NCBI GenBank assembly: GCA_029065305.1
Contig: JAIEIQ010000103.1
Location: forward strand, 1 to 6,704
Source of the DNA: Oscillospiraceae bacterium
GTDB lineage: Bacteria; Bacillota; Clostridia; Oscillospirales; Oscillospiraceae
DNA length: 6,704 bases
Direction: 5' to 3'
This document shows, in pieces, positions 1-6,704 of the stretch. Within the stretch, counting starts at the first letter, position 1. The number at the start of each line of letters is the position of its first letter. A model generated the notes under the pieces. That model saw nothing but the letters and a program-made list of their open reading frames with translations, was not told where the DNA came from and searched no databases. A program made the translations under genes and the position numbers.

Positions 1-138
1 CTCATCGGGTGTGCCGCGGGCGGCGCGGCCCTGGCCCGGGAACCGGCCGCTCTGGCCGTCCTGACCGCCGCCGCTGGAGTTGCGGGCGTTGTCCCCGGTG
101 TTGACCTGTATGTTCATGTGGTTGATGTCTTGGGCCAT
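1..138 (-). CDS. N-terminal fragment of an unidentified Gly/Asn/Gln-rich protein, cut by the window edge
   Basis: The reading frame is open from an ATG at 138-136 to the left edge, giving 46 residues with no stop. A good ribosome binding site (AAGGAG at 149-154) lies 10 bases upstream. The peptide begins MAQDINHMNIQVNTGDN and continues as a hydrophilic, low-complexity stretch rich in Gly, Gln, Asn, Ser and Arg. It has no signal peptide and no membrane segment. It starts 71 bases after the stop of the CwlJ-like hydrolase on the same strand, with no terminator between, so the two are probably co-transcribed. I do not recognise the family. CwlJ-type hydrolases depend on the spore-coat partner GerQ, whose N-terminus is also low-complexity and Gln-rich, so a spore-coat or GerQ-like protein is possible. 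The conserved C-terminal part that would show this lies outside the window. Confidence 0.6.
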   Translation of the reverse strand, partial: MAQDINHMNIQVNTGDNARNSSGGGQDGQSGRFPGQGRAARGTPDE

Positions 139-209
139 AGAACGATCACTCCTTAAAGTCTTGTAGTGGGGCGTCTCTGGAGACTGCTTGACCATGCGCG
201 GATGATCTC

Positions 210-650
210 TTATGTAGAAAAGTAGGCGTTCGTCGGATTGTAAAAGCAATGGTCCCCGATGCGGGTCTGCCAGTAGCCCACGCCGGTGGGAAAATTGCTG
301 CGGCACTTGGGGCTGAAGGGGTTGTAGAACCACAGGGACTGGGCCACATCCGGCAGGCGGTTGCCCGCGATGGCCCAGTCGGCGATCTCGTAGTGGATGG
401 CCTCCGGGCGCATGTTGTAGATGTTCTGCGGGTTGTAGGCCCCGCCCTCCGTCTCGCTTGCGCAGACGAACTGGCCGGGCTGGAAGATGATGTTGCGCAC
501 GCTGCCCCGGCCCACGCGGGCATACTCGCCGCCGGTAGCGTGGACCCGGTTCATCACCACGGAGGCCACCGCCTTCATTCCGTTTTCCCCCTCGCCGCCG
601 GCCTCGCACTCGATGAGGCGGGCCAGCAGCTCACGATCAGAATAAGCCAT
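210..650 (-). CDS. cwlJ: CwlJ/SleB-family spore cortex cell wall hydrolase (Hydrolase_2)
   Basis: This 146-residue protein is a single catalytic domain of the SleB/CwlJ family (Hydrolase_2), which cleaves spore cortex peptidoglycan during germination. Visible family motifs are RLIECEAGGEGENGM (residues 11-25, with E16 in the position of the catalytic glutamate), VVMNRV (31-36), NIIFQPGQF (53-61), SLWFYNP (105-111) and GDHCFYNPT (132-140). Length and architecture match CwlJ (about 140 residues, no signal peptide, no N-terminal binding domain) rather than SleB, which is longer and secreted. CwlJ acts in the coat of the forespore and needs GerQ. The start is the ATG at 650-648; a GGGAG at 663-667 lies 12 bases upstream, slightly far. 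A short downstream gene follows on the same strand, and glgX is divergent. The fold assignment is firm. The exact name rests on remembered similarity; YkvT-like or vegetative relatives remain possible. Confidence 0.8.
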   Translation of the reverse strand: MAYSDRELLARLIECEAGGEGENGMKAVASVVMNRVHATGGEYARVGRGSVRNIIFQPGQFVCASETEGGAYNPQNIYNMRPEAIHYEIADWAIAGNRLPDVAQSLWFYNPFSPKCRSNFPTGVGYWQTRIGDHCFYNPTNAYFST

Positions 651-678
651 ACGTATTTCACACTCCCGGTCACCACAG

Positions 679-708
679 TCTATGCCCCCCGGGCCCCGGG
701 CGTGTCAA
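679..708 (-). promoter_or_regulatory. Weak candidate promoter for the cwlJ-like gene
   Basis: On the minus strand a perfect TTGACA (703-708) is followed after 18 bases by CATAGA (679-684). The -10 is poor for sigma-A (3 of 6). It does begin with CATA, as do the -10 elements of the sporulation sigma factors E, G and K, and CATAGACT matches the sigma-E -10 CATACAAT at 6 of 8 positions. No sigma-E -35 is seen at the expected spacing, because that stretch is pure G/C (684-702). The pairing is therefore uncertain. No clear promoter for the divergent glgX is visible in the same spacer. Confidence 0.25.
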
Positions 709-725
709 TTCCATCAGAAAGCGAA

Positions 726-733
726 AAGGAGAG
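726..733 (+). promoter_or_regulatory. Ribosome binding site that fixes the glgX start
   Basis: AAGGAGAG lies just upstream of ATG 739, with 7 bases between its AGGAG core and the ATG. An earlier in-frame ATG at 682 has no such site and would add 19 unconserved residues inside the spacer, so 739 is preferred. A second ATG at 745 is also within reach. Confidence 0.8.
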
Positions 734-738
734 AGCCC

Positions 739-2847
<2,109 letters not shown>

Positions 2848-2877
2848 GAGGCTCCCCGCCGGCGCTTATACGACAAA

Positions 2878-2912
2878 AAAAGCGGGAATCTGATGGACAG
2901 ATTCCCGCTTTT
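2878..2912. terminator. Bidirectional intrinsic terminator between glgX and the antiporter
   Basis: A perfect inverted repeat has arms at 2878-2892 and 2898-2912 (AAAAGCGGGAATCTG and its complement) and a 5-base loop. On the plus strand it ends in four T's. On the minus strand the flanking A-run 2875-2881 becomes a seven-base U-tract. It lies 30 bases after the glgX stop and 37 bases after the stop of the convergent antiporter gene, so it can serve both. Confidence 0.93.
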
Positions 2913-2949
2913 CCATTTTATATCGCGGCCTATGGACCCGGTCCGCCCT

Positions 2950-3915
2950 TTACAGGGTGAACTGCACCGCGCAGAACGCGGCGTAGACCGCCAGCAGTGC
3001 AATCCCCTGGAGGCGGGAGAGCTTCCCCCGGATCAGCGCCGGTACGGTCAAAAAGAGCATAACCGCCAGCATCACCGGGATGTCCAGCACCAGGGACGCG
3101 TTATATCCCGCCAGGGTGGCCGACTGGGGGACGGGGAAGGGCGCCAGCGTCACCGACACCCCGCTGACCAGCACCAGGTTGAAGAGGTTGGCGCCGATGA
3201 CGTTCCCCAGGGATAGGGCGCTGTGGCCCTTGACGAGGGACGTCACCGCCGTCACCAGCTCCGGCAGGGAGGTCCCCAGGGCCACAAAGGTCAGCGCGAT
3301 GACCGACTCCGGCACCCCCAGGGCCTGGGCGATCAGGGTGCCGTTCTCCACCAGCAGGTTCGCCCCCACGGCGATGAGCACTGCGCCCGCCGCCAGCAGC
3401 AGGAGATCGTGGAGGAGGGAGTGCTCCTTGGCGTCCTCCTCCGGCTCCTCCGCCCCGGCGGGGGCGTTTTTCATCTGGACAACGGTGAGGACCATGTAGA
3501 CCACGAACATAGCCAGGAGAATAAGGCCGATGGTCCGGCTGAAATATCCAGTGGTGTAGGCCACGCCAGCGTAGAGGAGCGCCGCCGCGAAGAAGAAGAT
3601 CACCGGCGTGCGCAGAGCGGCCCGGTCCACCTTCCCCGGGCGGACCGCCAGTGTGATGGCGGCGATCAGGGCGGTGTTGCAGATGACGGAGCCGATGGCG
3701 TTGCCGTAGGCGATCTCCCCGTGGCCGCTGAGGGCCGAGGTGGTGGAGACCATCACCTCCGGCAGGGTGGTGCCGATGGACACGACAGTGGCCCCGATGA
3801 GCAGCTCCGGCAGATGAAACCGCCGGGCCAGCCCCGTGGCCCCGTCCACAAACCAGTCCCCGCCCTTGATCAGACAGAGCAGTCCCAGCAGAAACAGCAG
3901 AACAGGAATCAGCAT
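2950..3915 (-). CDS. Ca2+/Na+ (CaCA family, YrbG/CaxA-like) antiporter
   Basis: This 321-residue integral membrane protein belongs to the Ca2+/cation antiporter superfamily, which exports Ca2+ in exchange for Na+ (or K+/H+). Both diagnostic alpha repeats are present and complete: GATVVSIGTTLPE (41-53) followed by GNAIGS (71-76), and ALTFVALGTSLPE (207-219) followed by GNVIGAN (237-242). E53 and E219 are the ion-binding glutamates of the two inverted halves, and N72 and N238 sit at the supporting positions. About ten hydrophobic segments are visible. A hydrophilic acidic stretch (about 149-167, AEEPEEDAKE) forms the central loop between halves, as usual for short prokaryotic members. An upstream in-frame ATG at 3948 would add 11 residues, but it has no ribosome binding site and sits only about 18 bases from the predicted transcription start. 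ATG 3915 has a strong one. It is transcribed alone from its own promoter. Ion specificity cannot be settled from sequence. Confidence 0.92.
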   Translation of the reverse strand: MLIPVLLFLLGLLCLIKGGDWFVDGATGLARRFHLPELLIGATVVSIGTTLPEVMVSTTSALSGHGEIAYGNAIGSVICNTALIAAITLAVRPGKVDRAALRTPVIFFFAAALLYAGVAYTTGYFSRTIGLILLAMFVVYMVLTVVQMKNAPAGAEEPEEDAKEHSLLHDLLLLAAGAVLIAVGANLLVENGTLIAQALGVPESVIALTFVALGTSLPELVTAVTSLVKGHSALSLGNVIGANLFNLVLVSGVSVTLAPFPVPQSATLAGYNASLVLDIPVMLAVMLFLTVPALIRGKLSRLQGIALLAVYAAFCAVQFTL

Positions 3916-3926
3916 AGCTTTTTTGT

Positions 3927-3932
3927 CCTCCT
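3927..3932 (-). promoter_or_regulatory. Strong ribosome binding site that fixes the antiporter start
   Basis: A perfect AGGAGG (minus strand) is 11 bases upstream of the ATG at 3915. It lies inside the reading frame of the alternative ATG at 3948, which argues that the longer form is not the real start. Confidence 0.85.
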
Positions 3933-3972
3933 TCGTATATCCGCCCATTTTTCAGGCGAGAAACCGGTTACT

Positions 3973-4001
3973 ATTATACCACGGATTTCCCGCCCGCGCA
4001 A
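3973..4001 (-). promoter_or_regulatory. Extended -10 sigma-A promoter of the antiporter gene
   Basis: The minus strand has TATAAT (3973-3978) directly preceded by TGG, which makes a TGn extended -10. A weak -35, TTGCGC (3996-4001), lies 17 bases upstream. The extended -10 likely compensates for the poor -35. Predicted transcription start is near 3966, giving a leader of about 50 bases. The promoter lies between the asnS stop and the antiporter gene, so the latter has an independent transcript. Confidence 0.85.
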
Positions 4002-4066
4002 GAGAGCCGCCGTCCTCCCGGCGTTTCTTACGAAAATTTAGCGGCTGCTGGAAGGGTCCGCCTCTT

Positions 4067-5461
4067 TTAAAACTCCGCCGTACCGACGGTGCGGGGATGG
4101 GGCAGGACGTCCCGGATGTTGCTCACGCCGGTGAGGTACATCACCATCCGCTCGAAGCCCAAGCCGAAGCCCGCGTGGCGGCAGGAGCCGTACCGCCGCA
4201 GATCGCAGTACCACCAGTAGTCCTCCGGGTTCATGCCCAGCTCCTGGAGCCGCGCCTCCAGGACCTCCAGCCGCTCCTCGCGCTGACTGCCGCCGATGAT
4301 CTCCCCGATGCCGGGGACCAGGCAGTCCGTGGCGGCCACGGTTTTGCCGTCGTCGTTGAGGCGCATGTAGAACGCCTTGATCTCCTTGGGGTAGTCGGTG
4401 ACAAAGACGGGGCGCTGGAAGACCTGCTCGGTGAGATACCGCTCGTGCTCGGTCTGGAGGTCGCAGCCCCACTCCACCTTGTAATCGAATTTGTCGTTGT
4501 TCTTCTTGAGGATCTCCACCGCCTCGGTGTACGTCACCCGGCCGAAGTCGGAGGAGGCCACGTGCTCCAGCCGCTCCAGAAGCCCCTTATCCACGAAGCT
4601 GTTGAAGAACGCCATCTCCTGAGGGCACTTCTCCATCACCGTGCGGATGATGAACTTGATCATCGCCTCGGCAATCTCCATGTCGCCCTGGAGGTCGCAG
4701 AAGGCCATCTCCGGCTCGATCATCCAGAACTCGGCGGCATGGCGCTGGGTGTTGGAGTTCTCCGCCCGGAAGGTGGGGCCGAAGGTGTACACATCCCCGA
4801 AGGCCATGGCGAAGTTCTCCGCGTTGAGCTGGCCGGAGACGGTCAGGCTGGCCCGCTTGCCGAAGAAGTCCTGGCTGTAGTCGATCTGCCCGTCCTGTCT
4901 GCGGGGCGGGTCGTTCACGTCCAGGGTCGTCACCTGGAACATCTCCCCCGCGCCCTCACAGTCGCTGGCGGTGATGATGGGGGTGTGGACGTAGACAAAG
5001 CCCCGGTCCTGGAAAAAGGTGTGGATAGCGTGGGCGGCCACGGACCGGACCCGGAAGGCGGCGGAGAACAGGTTGGTGCGGGGCCGCAGGTGGGCGATGG
5101 TCCGCAGGTACTCCACGCTGTGGCGCTTCTTCTGGAGGGGGTACTCCGGGGAGGACGTGCCCTCCACGTCGATCCGCTCCGCCTTCACCTCCAGGGGCTG
5201 CTTGGCCTCGGGGGTGAGGACCAGCCTGCCGGTGACGATGAGGGCCGCGCCCACGTTCTGGGCGGCGATCTCCCTGTAGTTGCCCAGGACGTTGGCGTCC
5301 ATGACCACCTGCAAGTTGCGGAAGCAGGAGCCGTCGTTGAGCTCGATGAACCCGAAGGTCTTCATATCCCGGATGGTGCGGGCCCAGCCCATGACGGTGA
5401 CGGTCTGGCCGTCCAGGGCCTGGCTGTCGGCGTAGAGAGCCGCGATCTTGATTCTTTCCAT
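4067..5461 (-). CDS. asnS: Asparaginyl-tRNA synthetase (class IIb)
   Basis: This 464-residue cytoplasmic enzyme charges tRNA-Asn with asparagine using ATP; its length matches bacterial AsnRS (about 465). An N-terminal OB-fold anticodon-binding domain (about 1-105) precedes the class II catalytic core. Motif 1 lies around 155-164 ([10 protein letters not shown]), motif 2 runs from [11 protein letters not shown] (231-241) to MIEPE (247-251), and motif 3 is GFGLGFERM (431-439). The block ENSNTxRHxAEFWMxEPE and the insertion near 181-215 ending [10 protein letters not shown] separate AsnRS from AspRS and LysRS. One oddity is that the usual FPRT near the C-terminus reads HPRT (H455). The start ATG 5461 has AGGTGA (5468-5473) six bases upstream. 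It is transcribed from its own promoter with a leader of only about 46 bases. No convincing terminator follows it. A dedicated AsnRS suggests direct Asn-tRNA charging rather than sole reliance on the Asp-tRNA amidotransferase route. Confidence 0.96.
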   Translation of the reverse strand: MERIKIAALYADSQALDGQTVTVMGWARTIRDMKTFGFIELNDGSCFRNLQVVMDANVLGNYREIAAQNVGAALIVTGRLVLTPEAKQPLEVKAERIDVEGTSSPEYPLQKKRHSVEYLRTIAHLRPRTNLFSAAFRVRSVAAHAIHTFFQDRGFVYVHTPIITASDCEGAGEMFQVTTLDVNDPPRRQDGQIDYSQDFFGKRASLTVSGQLNAENFAMAFGDVYTFGPTFRAENSNTQRHAAEFWMIEPEMAFCDLQGDMEIAEAMIKFIIRTVMEKCPQEMAFFNSFVDKGLLERLEHVASSDFGRVTYTEAVEILKKNNDKFDYKVEWGCDLQTEHERYLTEQVFQRPVFVTDYPKEIKAFYMRLNDDGKTVAATDCLVPGIGEIIGGSQREERLEVLEARLQELGMNPEDYWWYCDLRRYGSCRHAGFGLGFERMVMYLTGVSNIRDVLPHPRTVGTAEF

Positions 5462-5513
5462 ATGTTTTCACCTGCAATTTCTTCAAAATGGCGCTTTTTT
5501 TCAGAATAGGTGT

Positions 5514-5542
5514 ATTATACCTCTGCCGGGCCCGATTTACAA
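5514..5542 (-). promoter_or_regulatory. Sigma-A promoter of asnS
   Basis: The minus strand has TTGTAA (5537-5542, 4 of 6 matches), a 17-base spacer and a perfect TATAAT (5514-5519). Predicted start is near 5507, giving a leader of about 46 bases. That is too short to hold a T-box riboswitch, the common regulator of synthetase genes in Firmicutes. Confidence 0.85.
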
Positions 5543-5585
5543 TGGTTTTTCCACCAAAGTTTTCCCCTCTCCGGGCCGGTTTCTC

Positions 5586-5615
5586 TTGACAGTGCACAGT
5601 TCCCGCCGCTATACT
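5586..5615 (+). promoter_or_regulatory. Strong sigma-A promoter of the DUF1294 gene
   Basis: A perfect TTGACA (5586-5591), an 18-base spacer and TATACT (5610-5615, 5 of 6) make one of the two best promoters in the window. It is divergent from the asnS promoter, with 43 bases between the two -35 elements. Predicted transcription start is near 5622, which excludes the upstream in-frame ATG at 5510 as the start of the downstream gene. Confidence 0.85.
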
Positions 5616-5650
5616 GGCTCTGCGACGAGACAGAAAGGCGGCGGTACAGG

Positions 5651-6004
5651 ATGAAGGATCTCTTTTTGCCGGAGGCACAAAACGACCGGCTCTTGACCCT
5701 GATGGGTGTTGCCGTGACGGGCTCCCCGGCGGGGCTGATCGCAGGCTATTTGCTGGCGGTGAACCTGTGGGCCTTCGGGCTGATGTGGCTTGACAAGCGG
5801 CGGGCGAAGCGGAAGGGGGCCTGGCGGATCCGGGAGCGGACGCTGTTCCTCTCCGCCCTGCTGGGCGGCAGCGCGGGGGCCATACTGGGGATGTGGATCT
5901 TCCGGCACAAGACCAGGCACTGGTATTTTGTCTGGGGGATGCCGCTGATCCTGCTGGCGCAGGCAGCGGCGGCGTACTGGGTGTGGTCCGCGCACTTCTC
6001 CTGA
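5651..6004 (+). CDS. DUF1294 family small membrane protein
   Basis: This 117-residue protein has about three membrane segments (roughly 27-47, 64-83 and 93-112). The conserved DUF1294 signature is clear: a membrane helix ending in NLWAFGLMWLDKRRAKR (38-54), then WRIRERTLF (58-66), LLGGSAGAILGM (70-81) and FRHKTRHWYF (84-93). The function of the family is unknown. In some bacteria the domain is fused behind a cold-shock domain, but here only the membrane part is present, after a hydrophilic lead of about 25 residues. The start at 5651 is chosen because it follows the promoter by about 29 bases and has an AAAGG (5634-5638) 12 bases upstream. The upstream ATG at 5510 lies before the promoter. 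It stands alone, between divergent asnS and a terminator, and looks well expressed from its promoter. Confidence 0.88.
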   Translation: MKDLFLPEAQNDRLLTLMGVAVTGSPAGLIAGYLLAVNLWAFGLMWLDKRRAKRKGAWRIRERTLFLSALLGGSAGAILGMWIFRHKTRHWYFVWGMPLILLAQAAAAYWVWSAHFS

Positions 6005-6008
6005 CGGA

Positions 6009-6045
6009 GCTCCGGGCCTTTCCCGCAGGCCCGGAGCGGTGTTTT
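6009..6045 (+). terminator. Intrinsic terminator after the DUF1294 gene
   Basis: An 11-base-pair GC-rich stem (GCTCCGGGCCT at 6009-6019 pairing with 6027-6037) has a 7-base loop and is followed by GGTGTTTT (6038-6045). The T-run is short, but the stem is perfect and starts four bases after the stop codon. Confidence 0.8.
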
Positions 6046-6076
6046 CAATATTTATTCATTTTTGTATGAAAAAGTA

Positions 6077-6105
6077 TTGACAAACCGGACTGGCCGTGAT
6101 ATGCT
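6077..6105 (+). promoter_or_regulatory. Sigma-A promoter with extended -10 for the binding-protein gene
   Basis: A perfect TTGACA (6077-6082), a 17-base spacer and TATGCT (6100-6105, 4 of 6) are present. The -10 is preceded by TGA, giving an extended TGn element. The sequence before the -35 is A/T-rich (6043-6078), unlike the rest of the window, and may act as an UP-like element. Predicted transcription start is near 6112. Confidence 0.82.
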
Positions 6106-6113
6106 CCCTAACG

Positions 6114-6140
6114 TTCCGGAGCGGACCGCTCCAGCGGGAA
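6114..6140 (+). promoter_or_regulatory. Stem-loop at the predicted mRNA 5' end of the binding-protein gene
   Basis: GGAGCG (6118-6123) and CGCTCC (6127-6132) form a 6-base-pair stem with loop GAC. Outer TTCC (6114-6117) can pair with GGAA (6137-6140) across a 4-base bulge. It begins about two bases after the predicted transcription start, so it could be a 5' stabilising stem, or at the DNA level an operator. It does not resemble a riboswitch I know. Confidence 0.5.
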
Positions 6141-6181
6141 ATGATTTGGATGAAACGAACATAGAAAGGATGCTTTACACC

Positions 6182-6704
6182 ATGAAAAAGTTTTTCGCCT
6201 TACTGCTGGCTCTGGTCCTGACCATGAGCCTGGCCGCCTGCGGCGGCGGGGACAAGCCCGCTGCGGACGGCAGTGCCCTCAAGACCGTGGAGGAGGGCAA
6301 GCTCCACATGGCTACCAACGCCGCCTTCCCTCCCTATGAGATGCTGACCGACGACGGCAGCTTCGAGGGCATCGACGTGGAGGTCGCCGCCGAGATCGCC
6401 AAGAAGCTGGGCCTGGAGCTGGTGGTGGACGACCAGGACTTCACCGCCGCCATCACCGCCGCCGGCAATGGCCAGAGCGACATCGTCATGGCGGGCCTCA
6501 CCGTCAACGAGGAGCGCAAGGCCACCCTGGACTTCACCGAGTCCTACGCCACCGGCGTGCAGGTGGTCATCGTCCGGGAGGACTCCCCCGCCGTCCAGTC
6601 CATTGACGATCTGGACAGCGCCGTCATGATCGGCACCCAGAAGGGCACCACCGGCTACATCTACGCCTCCGACACCCCGGAGAACGGCGGCTATGGCGAG
6701 GACC
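6182..6704 (+). CDS. Polar amino-acid ABC transporter substrate-binding lipoprotein (SBP_bac_3), 3' end outside window
   Basis: The frame is open from ATG 6182 to the right edge (174 residues of an expected 260-280). Residues 1-19 form a lipoprotein signal peptide (two Lys, hydrophobic core) with lipobox LAAC and C20 as the lipid-anchored cysteine, so the protein sits on the outer face of the membrane. A short Gly/Ala/Asp linker leads into a family 3 solute-binding domain: ATNAAFPPYE (44-53), FEGIDVEVAAEIAKKLG (61-77), SDIVMAGLTVNEERK (99-113, R112 at the ligand carboxylate-binding position), LDFTESY (116-122) and IGTQKGTTG (150-158). The family delivers polar amino acids such as glutamine, arginine, cystine or histidine to an ABC permease, whose genes are expected just to the right. 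The AAAGGA site (6165-6170) is 11 bases upstream of the start. The substrate cannot be chosen from this fragment. Confidence 0.92.
   Translation, partial: MKKFFALLLALVLTMSLAACGGGDKPAADGSALKTVEEGKLHMATNAAFPPYEMLTDDGSFEGIDVEVAAEIAKKLGLELVVDDQDFTAAITAAGNGQSDIVMAGLTVNEERKATLDFTESYATGVQVVIVREDSPAVQSIDDLDSAVMIGTQKGTTGYIYASDTPENGGYGED

Noticed and set aside
173..184. Inverted repeat GTCTC-TG-GAGAC between the hydrolase and the left-edge gene
   Set aside because: The arms are 5 bases with a 2-base gap, which cannot form a stable hairpin, and no U-tract follows; probably chance.
3949..4066. Intrinsic terminator for asnS
   Set aside because: Only 4-5 base-pair stems are found, without a following U-tract; the stretch is better explained by the antiporter promoter.
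3836..5509. A 557-codon open frame on the plus strand opposite asnS
   Set aside because: Same shadow effect. The peptide is repetitive Val/Gly/His/Leu text with no family features, has no ribosome binding site and runs antisense to an intact synthetase.
5462..5560. T-box riboswitch before asnS
   Set aside because: A GGTGG is present around 5551-5557 on the minus strand, but it lies upstream of the promoter. The leader is only about 46 bases and there is no T-box antiterminator consensus or specifier stem.

Overview
The window is ordinary chromosomal DNA from a GC-rich (roughly 60-65 % by eye), probably spore-forming member of the Clostridia. A gut Oscillospiraceae-type organism would fit. 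The reasons are the strong G/C bias at third codon positions, the AGGAGG-type ribosome binding sites, Firmicutes-style sigma-A promoters, a CwlJ-like spore hydrolase and a Gram-positive type lipoprotein binding protein. This placement is an inference from style and gene content, not from a marker gene.

Layout, left to right. The minus strand carries the 5' end of an unidentified Gly/Asn/Gln-rich protein (1-138, cut by the window edge). Upstream of it lies a CwlJ/SleB-family cell wall hydrolase (210-650). An 88-base spacer separates the hydrolase from a divergent glycogen debranching enzyme, glgX (739-2847, +). glgX converges on a CaCA-family Ca2+/Na+ antiporter (2950-3915, -), and a long hairpin with A/T flanks between them (2878-2912) can terminate both. 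The antiporter has its own extended -10 promoter. Upstream of it is asparaginyl-tRNA synthetase, asnS (4067-5461, -). asnS is divergent from a 117-residue DUF1294 membrane protein (5651-6004, +), with two clear sigma-A promoters back to back. A GC-rich hairpin terminator follows DUF1294. Then comes a promoter with an extended -10, a stem-loop at the predicted mRNA 5' end, and the first 174 residues of a polar amino-acid ABC transporter binding lipoprotein (6182 to the right edge).

Most genes look like single-gene transcription units; only the hydrolase and the left-edge gene look co-transcribed. There is no single pathway across the window: the genes cover spore cortex lysis, glycogen breakdown, cation homeostasis, Asn-tRNA charging and amino-acid uptake. 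No mobile element, CRISPR array, tRNA or rRNA is seen, every gap between genes is under 300 bases, and I see no convincing novel multi-gene system. The points most worth a second look are the cut-off partner of the CwlJ-like hydrolase, the shared spacer between hydrolase and glgX, a His in place of the usual Phe in AsnRS motif 3, the solitary strongly promoted DUF1294 gene, and the 5' stem-loop before the binding-protein gene.
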